Positions 50,860-58,652 of a DNA stretch of 64,000 nucleotides are shown piece after piece. Under the pieces are notes generated by a model, which did no database searches, had not been told where the DNA came from, and worked only from the letters and a program-made list of their open reading frames with translations. The DNA is from CALDSL01 sp039810245 (lineage in GTDB: Bacteria > Chloroflexota > Anaerolineae > Anaerolineales > Anaerolineaceae). Positions within the stretch are counted from its first letter, which is position 1; every line of letters starts with the position of its first letter. A program made the position numbers and the translations under genes. The DNA lies in the NCBI GenBank assembly GCA_039810245.1, contig JBDHWQ010000001.1:496001-560000 (forward strand), written 5' to 3'.

Positions 50860-51792
50860 TCACTCGAAAATCATCTGGCCGGAGTCCATCTCCAGCTCCA
50901 GCACGAGCTGTTTCTCGACGGTCAGGAAGCTGCGTACCTGGCTGAGCGCTTTGAGAAACGTTGTTTCCTGCGAGCCCTCACAAAACATCTTCGTGGAAGC
51001 CAGCGGCCCGAAAGAAATCTGGTTGTCTTGCAGGGTATACGCTCCAAAGAAGCGGTTGCAGTCGGTGGTGCCGGTTACATTCCCATCCGCGCCCAGCGTG
51101 ATGGTGAAGGCGTCCGGCTGGCGTGGGCTGTCCAGCGCGCCGTCGCTCATCTGCGTGCGCACCCACTTCCACGTCCGGCCGGTGATCTGCCCGGGCAAAA
51201 TCGTTTCCACAAGTTTTCCATCCTCAACTTGAAAAGAACGGCTTACGCCGGCGGACGGCGGCGTGGTAAAGCTGTCCTCGGGCTTGCGGTCGGCATAGGT
51301 TACGGTGACCAGGCCGTTTTCCATGCGCATGGACTGCGGCGCGATGCGGTCGCCCAACAGGGCGGCATTTGTGCCGGTGTAACCGCTGCCCTGGCGCAGC
51401 GCGACAACCAGGTAGAAAAACGTGCCGCTGCCGCCGCCTTCCTGAGTCACCAGGAAGGCCGCATCCGCCTGGCCGTCGCCGTTCAGGTCGCCCACGGCAT
51501 CGTTTCCAAAATAGCGCGTCACCACCCGGGCGGATGATCCCCCACCGGCCGGCGCTTCGGCAAGCCCGTCGACGAGCTGCACCCGTTCGCCTTCGATCGT
51601 AAATACCGCGCCGGTATAATCGCCGGTTTGGGGCGTGGCGGTTGGCGCGTGCGCGGTGGGAGCATTGCTTATGGGGGGTTGGGTGGGCGACGGGTAAAGT
51701 GTTGGCGTAGCAGGCGGTTGGCAGGCTGCCGGCAAAGCCGCCGCGAGGAAAATCACGAGCCAGAACTTGCGTTTAGAAAGCAAATCGAACAT
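50860..51792 (-). CDS. META-domain (HslJ-like) lipoprotein
   Basis: A 310-residue lipoprotein. The signal ends at a lipobox (ALPAAC) and a Pro/Thr linker follows. The middle (about 65-185) includes GDLNGDGQADAAFLVTQEGG, like an FG-GAP or calcium-binding strand pair. The C-terminal 110 residues match the META/HslJ domain: TGRTWKWVRT, ITLGADGNVTGTTDCNRFFG and LASTKMFCEG. META domains occur in secreted proteins linked to stress or inhibitor functions, but the activity here is not known. Confidence 0.82.
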   Translation of the reverse strand: MFDLLSKRKFWLVIFLAAALPAACQPPATPTLYPSPTQPPISNAPTAHAPTATPQTGDYTGAVFTIEGERVQLVDGLAEAPAGGGSSARVVTRYFGNDAVGDLNGDGQADAAFLVTQEGGGSGTFFYLVVALRQGSGYTGTNAALLGDRIAPQSMRMENGLVTVTYADRKPEDSFTTPPSAGVSRSFQVEDGKLVETILPGQITGRTWKWVRTQMSDGALDSPRQPDAFTITLGADGNVTGTTDCNRFFGAYTLQDNQISFGPLASTKMFCEGSQETTFLKALSQVRSFLTVEKQLVLELEMDSGQMIFE

Positions 51793-51944
51793 TCTCCCTT
51801 ATCGTTTGGTTGTACTGCGTTAATCAGTCAGACGCGCAAAGCGGAGAAAAGTTCCCGCCCGGCCTTGCGCGTGCCTCGCCGCGGCAGATACGGTACAATA
51901 TTCATCCAGGCAGGCGCCGGCCTGCAAAACGTTTGAGGTGAAAG

Positions 51945-52379
51945 ATGACGCACGTCGAATCCGATACCCTTCCGGCCGGACCCGGGCGGCATGTGGAAGT
52001 GGAAATCCAATACGACCATGGGGAAGTCGAACAGCTCAGCCTGGATATCGTGCCGGATGAAGCCGCAGATTTTGCGCGCGGGATGCTGGGCGAGAGCACG
52101 CCGCTGGCGCAGGCCATCGCCGGCAAAATGGCGGGCAGCCGCGTGCCCTACCCCGTGGGCGACGCGCGCGAGGTGCGCGTGCTGGCCGTGCGCGCCGAGC
52201 TCGAAGGCCGGCCGGTGGACCTGACCCAGCGCCGCGCGGACACCGAGCGCGAAGCAGTGCGCAAATCCGACCAGACAAACCTGATCATTTTCGCCTCGTC
52301 GGTCAACAACAAGTGGGGTGATTACGACCCCGGCGCGCTGCTGGATGAGGACGAGCAGAAACCCGGCAAAGACGAATAA
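51945..52379 (+). CDS. Stand-alone GreA/GreB C-terminal-like protein
   Basis: A 144-residue cytoplasmic protein. Residues about 15-90 resemble the FKBP-like C-terminal domain of GreA/GreB: VEVEIQYDHG, LSLDIVPDEAADF, STPLAQAIAGKMAGSRVPYP and AREVRVLAV. The N-terminal coiled coil that enters the RNA polymerase channel is absent, so it cannot act as a classical transcript-cleavage factor. An acidic C-terminal tail follows. GAGGTG precedes the ATG. An RNA polymerase-binding role is inferred from the fold only. Confidence 0.65.
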   Translation: MTHVESDTLPAGPGRHVEVEIQYDHGEVEQLSLDIVPDEAADFARGMLGESTPLAQAIAGKMAGSRVPYPVGDAREVRVLAVRAELEGRPVDLTQRRADTEREAVRKSDQTNLIIFASSVNNKWGDYDPGALLDEDEQKPGKDE

Positions 52380-52407
52380 TTGCGCGGCTGCTTTCGCAGC
52401 CGCGCAA
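52380..52407. terminator. Intrinsic terminator between convergent genes
   Basis: A 12-bp perfect stem TTGCGCGGCTGC / GCAGCCGCGCAA with a TTTC loop, followed by TGGTTTT on the plus strand. Confidence 0.85.
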
Positions 52408-52412
52408 TGGTT

Positions 52413-54794
52413 TTAACGAGATTTGATCGCTTTGGCAAACACCAGCAGCGCCAGCAGCACCCCCGCGCACGGCCAGGCGGGCATGCCCTTGCTGCCGGTG
52501 GTAGGGATCGGCGCGGGGCTGGGGGTGGCCGTGGGCACGGGCGTGGGAGCAATCGCCGTGGACCCGGCTGGCGTGGTGGGTGTGACGAACACCGGCTCCA
52601 CGGTGGGGATCGCCGTGGGGTTTTGCGCCGTGCCTTCAACCACCGTTTCGTAGGCCTTGCCGTCCGAAAGTACAATCACGCGCTCGCCCAGTGCCAGGGC
52701 CGCGGCCAGCTCGGGGTGGTCGGCAGCCAGGCGGAAGTAGTCCGGCGAGAGGAAGGCCACTTTTTGCGTCTGCATGCTATCAGGGTCATAGGCGGTGTCC
52801 ATCCACACGCCCTCGGCCTCGACGAAGGTTTTGCCACCCACCACGCGCACGCGCTGGCCGGCATCTTCGCTGACCGGTGCGGCCACGTCCGCCTGTGACA
52901 GGGCGCCCTGCCCGGCAGCTTTTTCCACCGCTTCCGCGCCGCTGGGAGCGGCCGGGGCCATGGTGGCCATCATCTGGTATGTGTCCTGCGCCACGCGGTT
53001 CTGCGCCTCGGCGCCCAGGGGCATGGGTTCGGTCACCAGGTATGAGGTGTAGGGCGTGACGATGCCGTAGCGAATGCTGAGTTTCACGATCTGGTCGATC
53101 AGCTCCGGATTGTTGCCCTGCAACCGCACCTGGTTGAGCAGTGCGCCGATCTTGCGCGTGGCCCACAGACGGGGCAAACCCACCGGCGCGTTGCGGATGG
53201 CGCGGCTGTCTTCCACAAAGGGTTGATCATCAAAGCGCAGTTCCTGCTGCCGGCCGTTGACCGTGCCGCGCAGCGTCACCGTGCGCGCGCCGCCGCCCTT
53301 ATACCGCCCGGTGATGATCACCTGGCTTCCGGAGAACAGGTCGGGCAGCGGGCTGGGGTACACGTCGTACACGTTCAGCCCGCCGAAGTCCAGCGCCAGG
53401 TCGGTGAGCACCGGGGTGCTGATGCGCGCGTAGAAGCCGGATAGGGCCTCGTCCAGGGCCTCGCCCGGCCGCACGTAGGTGCTCAGGCCGTGATGCGCCT
53501 GGCTGAGCGAATCCAGCAAGAATGTATCCACGTCGTAGCCCACGCCAAATGGGAACAGGCGCAGGTTATCGCCGGCAGCCGCGGAAAAATTCGCCAGGAT
53601 CGATGGGCTGTCCTGCACGCCCTCGGTGGGCAGGCCGTCGGTGAGGAAGATCAGGAAGGTGGGGCGCTCCTGGTCAGCCACGGCAGCGGCTTCCAGCAGC
53701 GCGCGGTTGATGTCGGTGCTGCCGGCCGCGCTTAGACTGTCCACCCACGCCAGCGCCTGGGGCGCATCCGCAGCCGGGCGCAGCGCCGGGTCGAACACTT
53801 CGACGCCGGTAGAGAAAGCAGTGATATGGAAACGATCGCCCGGGTTGAGGTTGGTGAGGATATAGCGCAGGGCAGCCTGCGCCTGCTGGAATTTCTCGCC
53901 TTCCATGCTGCCCGAATGATCCAGCACCAGCAGCACATCCTTTGAGATGGTCGCAGCCTGCGCGCCGGGTTTGGGGGCCAGCAGCAGCAGGAAAAAGCCG
54001 TCCACGTCGGTCGGGTCGCCGGGGTCGCGGTAGCTGAAGACGTGGAATGCCTCGGTCTCGCCCAGCGAATACAGCAGCTCGAAGTCCTGATCGGGGCGCG
54101 TGTTAGCGGCCTCGTAGGTCACGCGCGCCTGCTGCTCGCCGGGGCGCTGCACCGTCACCGCGTGGCTGGGCGAGTACACTGCGCGCAGCGGCTGGCTGGC
54201 GCGCACGTCCACCTGGATCGTCACGCTCTCCACCGGCGCGGCGGAGAACTTCTCAGTATTTAGCGGGTAGGAATAGCGCACCAGGCCGTTTTCGGCAGTC
54301 AGCACCTGGCTGTATTCCAGCTCGATGCGCCGCTCGCCATCCGGTGGGATGGGAAATACGCTGGCCTGCACCGCACCGCGCCCCACATATTCCAGCAGGG
54401 CCGGGTCGCGCAGCTCGCGCACCGTATCCTCGTACACGCGGCGCGCTTCTTCAGCAGTCAGCACCTTGCCTTCCACCGGCTGGCCATCCACCCACAGGGT
54501 AAAGCTGTTAACGGCCGCGTCTTTCGGGAGTGGGAAAACGTAGGTACCTTCGATGGGGTAAGAATTAGGGTTGTGGAACATCTGGTCCACGTGCGTGGTG
54601 GCGATCTGCTCCTCGATACGCACCGTCACGTGGTGGTAGCGGATATCGAGCTGCTCCACCGGGCGCTCGGGGGGTACCGGGCACTCGGGCGGGCGGCACG
54701 GTGGCGGGATGATAATCCCGTCCGCAAATACTGGCCCGGCGGCTGTGGCGAGCAGCACCAGGCTGAACAACAGGGCGAACACGATCCTCTTCAT
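52413..54794 (-). CDS. VIT and vWA domain surface protein with sortase-like tail
   Basis: A 793-residue exported protein resembling inter-alpha-trypsin inhibitor heavy chains. After the signal peptide (about 1-24) comes a VIT domain (about 45-170; HVDQMFHNPNSYPIEGTYVF, EEARRVYEDTVRE). A vWA domain follows, with an intact MIDAS DHSGSM at Asp292. The C-terminus has a Pro/Thr spacer, then IPTTG (763-767), a hydrophobic segment and KAIKSR, the layout of a sortase sorting signal with Ile for Leu in LPxTG. The ATG at 54794 follows GAGGAG; the frame extends upstream but only through a repeat. It may bind metal-dependent ligands at the cell surface. Confidence 0.88.
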   Translation of the reverse strand: MKRIVFALLFSLVLLATAAGPVFADGIIIPPPCRPPECPVPPERPVEQLDIRYHHVTVRIEEQIATTHVDQMFHNPNSYPIEGTYVFPLPKDAAVNSFTLWVDGQPVEGKVLTAEEARRVYEDTVRELRDPALLEYVGRGAVQASVFPIPPDGERRIELEYSQVLTAENGLVRYSYPLNTEKFSAAPVESVTIQVDVRASQPLRAVYSPSHAVTVQRPGEQQARVTYEAANTRPDQDFELLYSLGETEAFHVFSYRDPGDPTDVDGFFLLLLAPKPGAQAATISKDVLLVLDHSGSMEGEKFQQAQAALRYILTNLNPGDRFHITAFSTGVEVFDPALRPAADAPQALAWVDSLSAAGSTDINRALLEAAAVADQERPTFLIFLTDGLPTEGVQDSPSILANFSAAAGDNLRLFPFGVGYDVDTFLLDSLSQAHHGLSTYVRPGEALDEALSGFYARISTPVLTDLALDFGGLNVYDVYPSPLPDLFSGSQVIITGRYKGGGARTVTLRGTVNGRQQELRFDDQPFVEDSRAIRNAPVGLPRLWATRKIGALLNQVRLQGNNPELIDQIVKLSIRYGIVTPYTSYLVTEPMPLGAEAQNRVAQDTYQMMATMAPAAPSGAEAVEKAAGQGALSQADVAAPVSEDAGQRVRVVGGKTFVEAEGVWMDTAYDPDSMQTQKVAFLSPDYFRLAADHPELAAALALGERVIVLSDGKAYETVVEGTAQNPTAIPTVEPVFVTPTTPAGSTAIAPTPVPTATPSPAPIPTTGSKGMPAWPCAGVLLALLVFAKAIKSR

Positions 54795-54896
54795 GGCGTC
54801 TCCTCGTCGCAGCCCGGCGCGTTGGTTTCCCGGGCCTGCTCTCAAAGATAAGACGCCCAGGAGGAATTTTTGTTCCGGTGGAGGAAACCTCATGTA

Positions 54897-54927
54897 TCTC
54901 GTTCCCACGCAGAGCGTGGGAACGAGA
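54897..54927. repeat. 14-bp inverted repeat CTCGTTCCCACGC type
   Basis: TCTCGTTCCCACGC and its exact complement surround an AGA loop. Short elements of this form (CGTTCCCACGC...GCGTGGGAACG) occur as dispersed repeats in several bacterial groups. It lies upstream of the VIT/vWA gene on its own strand and could not be a terminator for it. Confidence 0.6.
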
Positions 54928-54995
54928 AAAGAAGCATCAGAAACCAAAAGGATCGTTGCGATTTCAAGTTTTTCTTAGCCTTTACAGTCCCTGCG

Positions 54996-55020
54996 CTTCT
55001 TTCGCGGCTTCGCGATTCAA
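54996..55020. repeat. CTTCGCG-type degenerate repeat, second copy
   Basis: CTTCTTTCGCGGCTTCGCGA followed by TTCAA resembles the tract at 4978-5020. It reaches into the stop codon of cydC (55017-55019). Confidence 0.35.
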
Positions 55021-56777
55021 CCGTCCTTCAACCTGGCATTCTGCACCCGCCAAAGCTGTGCATAGCGCCCGCCGGATGCCAGCAGTTCGGCGTGCGCTCC
55101 ACGCTCGATGGCGCGGCCGCCTTCCAGCACCACGATCTCATCTACCCGCTCGGTCACGCCGCTCAGCTCGTGCGTGATCAGCAGCCAGGCCCGTCCTGCC
55201 AGCGCCTGCTCCAGCAATTCCATCACCCGCGCCGCGGTGGCCGGGTCGAGGTGCGCTGCCGGCTCGTCTAGGATCACCAACCCCGCATCGCGCAAAACGG
55301 CACGCGCCAGGCTCAGCCGCTGGCGCTCACCACCGCTGAGCGGGGCATCGTGCTCGCCCAACCAGGTATCCAGGCCATCCGGCTGCCCCGCCAGCCAGCC
55401 GTCCAGCCCTGCCGCCGCTAATGCCCGCCGCAGATCCGCTTCGCTAGCCCCCGGGCGTGCCAGCCGCAGGTTCTGCGCCACCGTGGCGCGAAAAAGGTAG
55501 GTGTCCTGCGCCACCACGGCCATGCGCGCGCGTATTTCCGCCGCCGGCAGCGCGCGCATGTCCACCCCGTCCCAAAACATTGTCCCCGGCGGGCAATCCC
55601 AAAAGCGCAGCAGCAGCCGCGCCAGGGTGGTCTTGCCGGACCCGCTGGCGCCCACCAGCGCCACGCGTTTGCCGGGTGGCAAATCGAGGTCAATATCTTC
55701 CAGCGCGGGCGGCAGATTAGGCGCGTAGCGGAAGGTCAGCCCGCGGATGGTGATGTCCATGCGCTTAGGAAGGGACAGGGGCGCGGGTTCATCCATCACC
55801 GCGGGGGAAGCGTCAGCCAGGGCGAAAATGCGCCGTCCCGCGGCAATGCTGGATTGTAGCTGCTGCGCCGCGGCCGGCAGCGGCAGTACCGCCTCAAAGC
55901 TGGACAGCACCAGCAGCGAAATGACCGCCAGCAGCACCCCATCCAACTGGCCGCCGGCCACCAGCGGGATGGCCACCAGCAGCGCTGCGAGCAAGGTCAG
56001 GTTCTGGGTAAGCTGCTCCAATGCACTCCCCAGCCCACCCACCCACGCGGCGCGCACCTGCGCCCGGGCGGCGGCGGCATCCAGGGCGCGCAGCGCATCC
56101 AGCCGTGCCGGAGCCGCGCCATAGGCCAACAGCTCAGCCAGCCCCTGCACGTCGTCAACGATACCGGCCTGCAGCTCCGCGCGCGCCGCGGTCAGCGCCT
56201 GCGCCGGGCGGCGTCCAAGGGCCGAGGCCAGCAGCGGCACACCCAACCCGCCCAACAGCATCCCGCCCGCCAGAACGTAGCCCAGGCGGGCGTCGTACCT
56301 CCCGGTGAACAGCGCCATGCCCACCGTCACCAGCAGCGCGGCCAGCGGAGGCGCGGCGGCGCGCACATAAAAGTTCTCCAGACTCTCGATATCCCCAACA
56401 GCGCGCGCCAGCAGGTCGCCGCCGCGGTAGTCCACCAGCCGCGCCGGGGCCAGCGGCTCGACGGCGCGGTACAGCCAGGCGCGCAGCCGGGCCAGCAGGC
56501 GAAAGTTAACCGCGTGCGCGGCCAGGCGCTCGCCGTAGCGCAGCAGCCCGCGCGCGATGCCAAAGAAACGCACGCCCACGATCGCCACCTGCAGCACGGA
56601 GATGGATGGATGCAGCGCCGCCCCGGCGATCACGTACGCCGACGTGCCCAGCAGGCCGATCCCCGCGGCGGTAGTACCCGCGCTGAGCAGCACAGACAGC
56701 GCCACCCATGCTGCGAACGGGCGCAGGAAGCCTGCCAGCCGTGCGATCACCACGCGCGCGGTCAGCGCCCGGCTCAC
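55017..56777 (-). CDS. cydC: CydC subunit of the cysteine/glutathione ABC exporter
   Basis: CydDC exports cysteine and glutathione (and binds heme) and is needed to assemble cytochrome bd. The 586-residue half-transporter has six membrane helices in the first 310 residues and an ATPase domain with LVGASGSGKTTLARLLLRF, QDTYLF, LSGGERQRLSLARA and VILDEPAAHLD. The GTG start at 56777 overlaps the cydD stop (GTGA). The cydAB genes it serves are about 20 kb away. Confidence 0.93.
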   Translation of the reverse strand: MSRALTARVVIARLAGFLRPFAAWVALSVLLSAGTTAAGIGLLGTSAYVIAGAALHPSISVLQVAIVGVRFFGIARGLLRYGERLAAHAVNFRLLARLRAWLYRAVEPLAPARLVDYRGGDLLARAVGDIESLENFYVRAAAPPLAALLVTVGMALFTGRYDARLGYVLAGGMLLGGLGVPLLASALGRRPAQALTAARAELQAGIVDDVQGLAELLAYGAAPARLDALRALDAAAARAQVRAAWVGGLGSALEQLTQNLTLLAALLVAIPLVAGGQLDGVLLAVISLLVLSSFEAVLPLPAAAQQLQSSIAAGRRIFALADASPAVMDEPAPLSLPKRMDITIRGLTFRYAPNLPPALEDIDLDLPPGKRVALVGASGSGKTTLARLLLRFWDCPPGTMFWDGVDMRALPAAEIRARMAVVAQDTYLFRATVAQNLRLARPGASEADLRRALAAAGLDGWLAGQPDGLDTWLGEHDAPLSGGERQRLSLARAVLRDAGLVILDEPAAHLDPATAARVMELLEQALAGRAWLLITHELSGVTERVDEIVVLEGGRAIERGAHAELLASGGRYAQLWRVQNARLKDG

Positions 56778-58513
56778 CGGGTGCCTCCCACCAGGGCCGC
56801 GTATGCACCGCTCCGCGCCAGCAAGCTGGCATGCGTGCCCTCTTCCACCACGCGCCCACCGTCCAGCACCACAATGCGATCGGCCTCGGCGGCGGTCTGG
56901 CGGCTGTGCGCCACGGTCAGAACCGCCGCGCCACTGGCGGAGTGCAGCGCGCGTGCCGCGGTCAGGAATGCCGCCGTGTTTTCCGGGTCGAGGTGCGCGG
57001 TGGGCTCGTCTAATACCAGCAACGGCGCGTTTTTCAAATAGGCGCGCGCCAGCGCCAACCGCTGCGCCTGCCCGCCGCTCAGCCGCGCCCCGCCCTCGCC
57101 CACCGGGGTATCCAGCCCGGCGGGCAGCGACCGCGCGAAATCATCTAGCCCGGCCAGCCGCAGCGCATCCCACAGCGCGGCATCGTCCGCGCCGGGCCAG
57201 CCCAGGCGCAGGTTGGCGGCGATGCTCGCGTGGAACAGGTGCGGCCGCTGCGGCACCCAGGCCACCAGCGCGCGCCAGGCATTCAAGTCCAGCGCGCGCG
57301 CTTCCCATGCTCCCAGCAGGATACGCCCGCGCTGCGGCACGTCAAAACGCAGCAGCAGGTCTACCAGCGTGCTTTTGCCCGCCCCGCTGTGGCCCACCAG
57401 GGCAACGTGCTCGCCAGGTTGGATAATGAAGCTCGCGCCGGTCAACGCGTTCAGTTCGCTGCCCGGGTAGCGGTAATACACATCCTCAAACCTCACCGCC
57501 AGCCTTCCCGGCCGTCCTTTAGGCAGTACCCCAGGCCCAGGTACGGAAGCTTGCCCTTCAGCCGGCAGGTCGAAGATCTCAAAAATGCGTTTGGCTGCCG
57601 CAACCCCGCTCATCCCGGCGTGAAAACGCGCCCCAAGCTGGCGCAGCGGTTGATAGAATTCGGGCGCCAACAGCAGCAGGAAAAACGCCTCTTCAAACCC
57701 CACCCGGCCATACAACAGCCGCAGACCAATCTGCACCGCGATCACCGCCGTGCTGAGCGTGCCGACCAGTTCCAGTACCAGTGCGGAGAGGAAGGTAACG
57801 CGCAGCACGCTCATGGTGGCCGCGCGGTAACGCTCACTGACCGCGAGGATGCGTTCTTCCTGACGCGCGCTCTGCCCCAGCGTCTTGAGCGTTTCCAACC
57901 CCTGCAGCGTATCGAGGAAAAAGGCGCTCATGCGGCTGAGCGAGCGAAACTGCCGCCGCGTCAGCTTTTCCGAAGCCTGGCCGATCAGCACCATGAATAC
58001 CGGGATCAGCGGCGCGGTGAGCAGCAGCACCAGCGCCGAAAGCAAATCAATGGGAAAGACCACCGCCAGGATGATCAGCGGGAGAGCGGCGGCCAGCACC
58101 ACCTGGGGTAGGTACTGGCTAAAATACGCATCCAGCGCCTCAATTCCCTGCATGGCGGTGTTGGCCAGCTCACCGCTCTGCTGGCCGCGCAGCCCGGCCG
58201 GCCCGGCGCCGAACATCCGCTCCAGCAGCGCTGCGCGCAGCCGGGTCTTGACCTGCACCGCCAGCCGTCCCGCGCTCACCTCACCCAGCAGGGTGGCAAG
58301 CGCGCGCAGCAGCATGATTCCCAGCAGCCCCGTCATCAGCGGCGCCACGTGCATCAGCCCCTGCCCACCCAGGAATACACCCGCCACCACCCGGCTGAGC
58401 GTCCGCGCCTGGAGCAGCACCAAAACACCACCGGCAATACCACACAGCACTGCCAGCAGGAAGGGCGAGAGCGCGGCGCGCAGCACGCGCAATAATCGGC
58501 GATCGAGGATCAT
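56774..58513 (-). CDS. cydD: CydD subunit of the cysteine/glutathione ABC exporter
   Basis: The 579-residue partner of CydC. The membrane part contains the CydD-typical EALDAYFSQYLPQVVLAAAL. The ATPase domain has LVGHSGAGKSTLVDLLLRF, LSGGQAQRLALARAYLKN and LVLDEPTAHLD. The ATG at 58513 is preferred over an in-frame GTG 14 codons upstream, because a TACAAT box lies between them. It is divergent from the GH13 gene. Confidence 0.92.
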   Translation of the reverse strand: MILDRRLLRVLRAALSPFLLAVLCGIAGGVLVLLQARTLSRVVAGVFLGGQGLMHVAPLMTGLLGIMLLRALATLLGEVSAGRLAVQVKTRLRAALLERMFGAGPAGLRGQQSGELANTAMQGIEALDAYFSQYLPQVVLAAALPLIILAVVFPIDLLSALVLLLTAPLIPVFMVLIGQASEKLTRRQFRSLSRMSAFFLDTLQGLETLKTLGQSARQEERILAVSERYRAATMSVLRVTFLSALVLELVGTLSTAVIAVQIGLRLLYGRVGFEEAFFLLLLAPEFYQPLRQLGARFHAGMSGVAAAKRIFEIFDLPAEGQASVPGPGVLPKGRPGRLAVRFEDVYYRYPGSELNALTGASFIIQPGEHVALVGHSGAGKSTLVDLLLRFDVPQRGRILLGAWEARALDLNAWRALVAWVPQRPHLFHASIAANLRLGWPGADDAALWDALRLAGLDDFARSLPAGLDTPVGEGGARLSGGQAQRLALARAYLKNAPLLVLDEPTAHLDPENTAAFLTAARALHSASGAAVLTVAHSRQTAAEADRIVVLDGGRVVEEGTHASLLARSGAYAALVGGTR

Positions 58514-58564
58514 GGTGAGGTGCTTTCTGTGAAGGTATTGTACTGTCCTTGCCACCGGAATTGA

Positions 58565-58570
58565 TATAAT
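58565..58570 (+). promoter_or_regulatory. -10 box upstream of the GH13 gene
   Basis: TATAAT about 80 bases before the ATG at 58653; no -35 with good spacing was recognised. The leader contains AAGGAG close to the start codon. Confidence 0.45.
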
Positions 58571-58652
58571 GAGGTCAGCACCACCTCAATCAAGGTAGTC
58601 AGGATACAGCCGCGGCTGGTCAGAGCGCCCAGGCGGAGAAGGAGCGGGTGAG

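Noticed and set aside
54795..54947. N-terminal extension of the VIT/vWA protein
   Set aside because: It runs through the dispersed repeat and would hide the signal peptide; the ATG at 54794 has GAGGAG.
54892..54978. 28-codon frame starting MYLVPTQSVGT after GGAGG
   Set aside because: It is generated by the GTTCCCACGC inverted repeat, whose copies commonly create such peptides.
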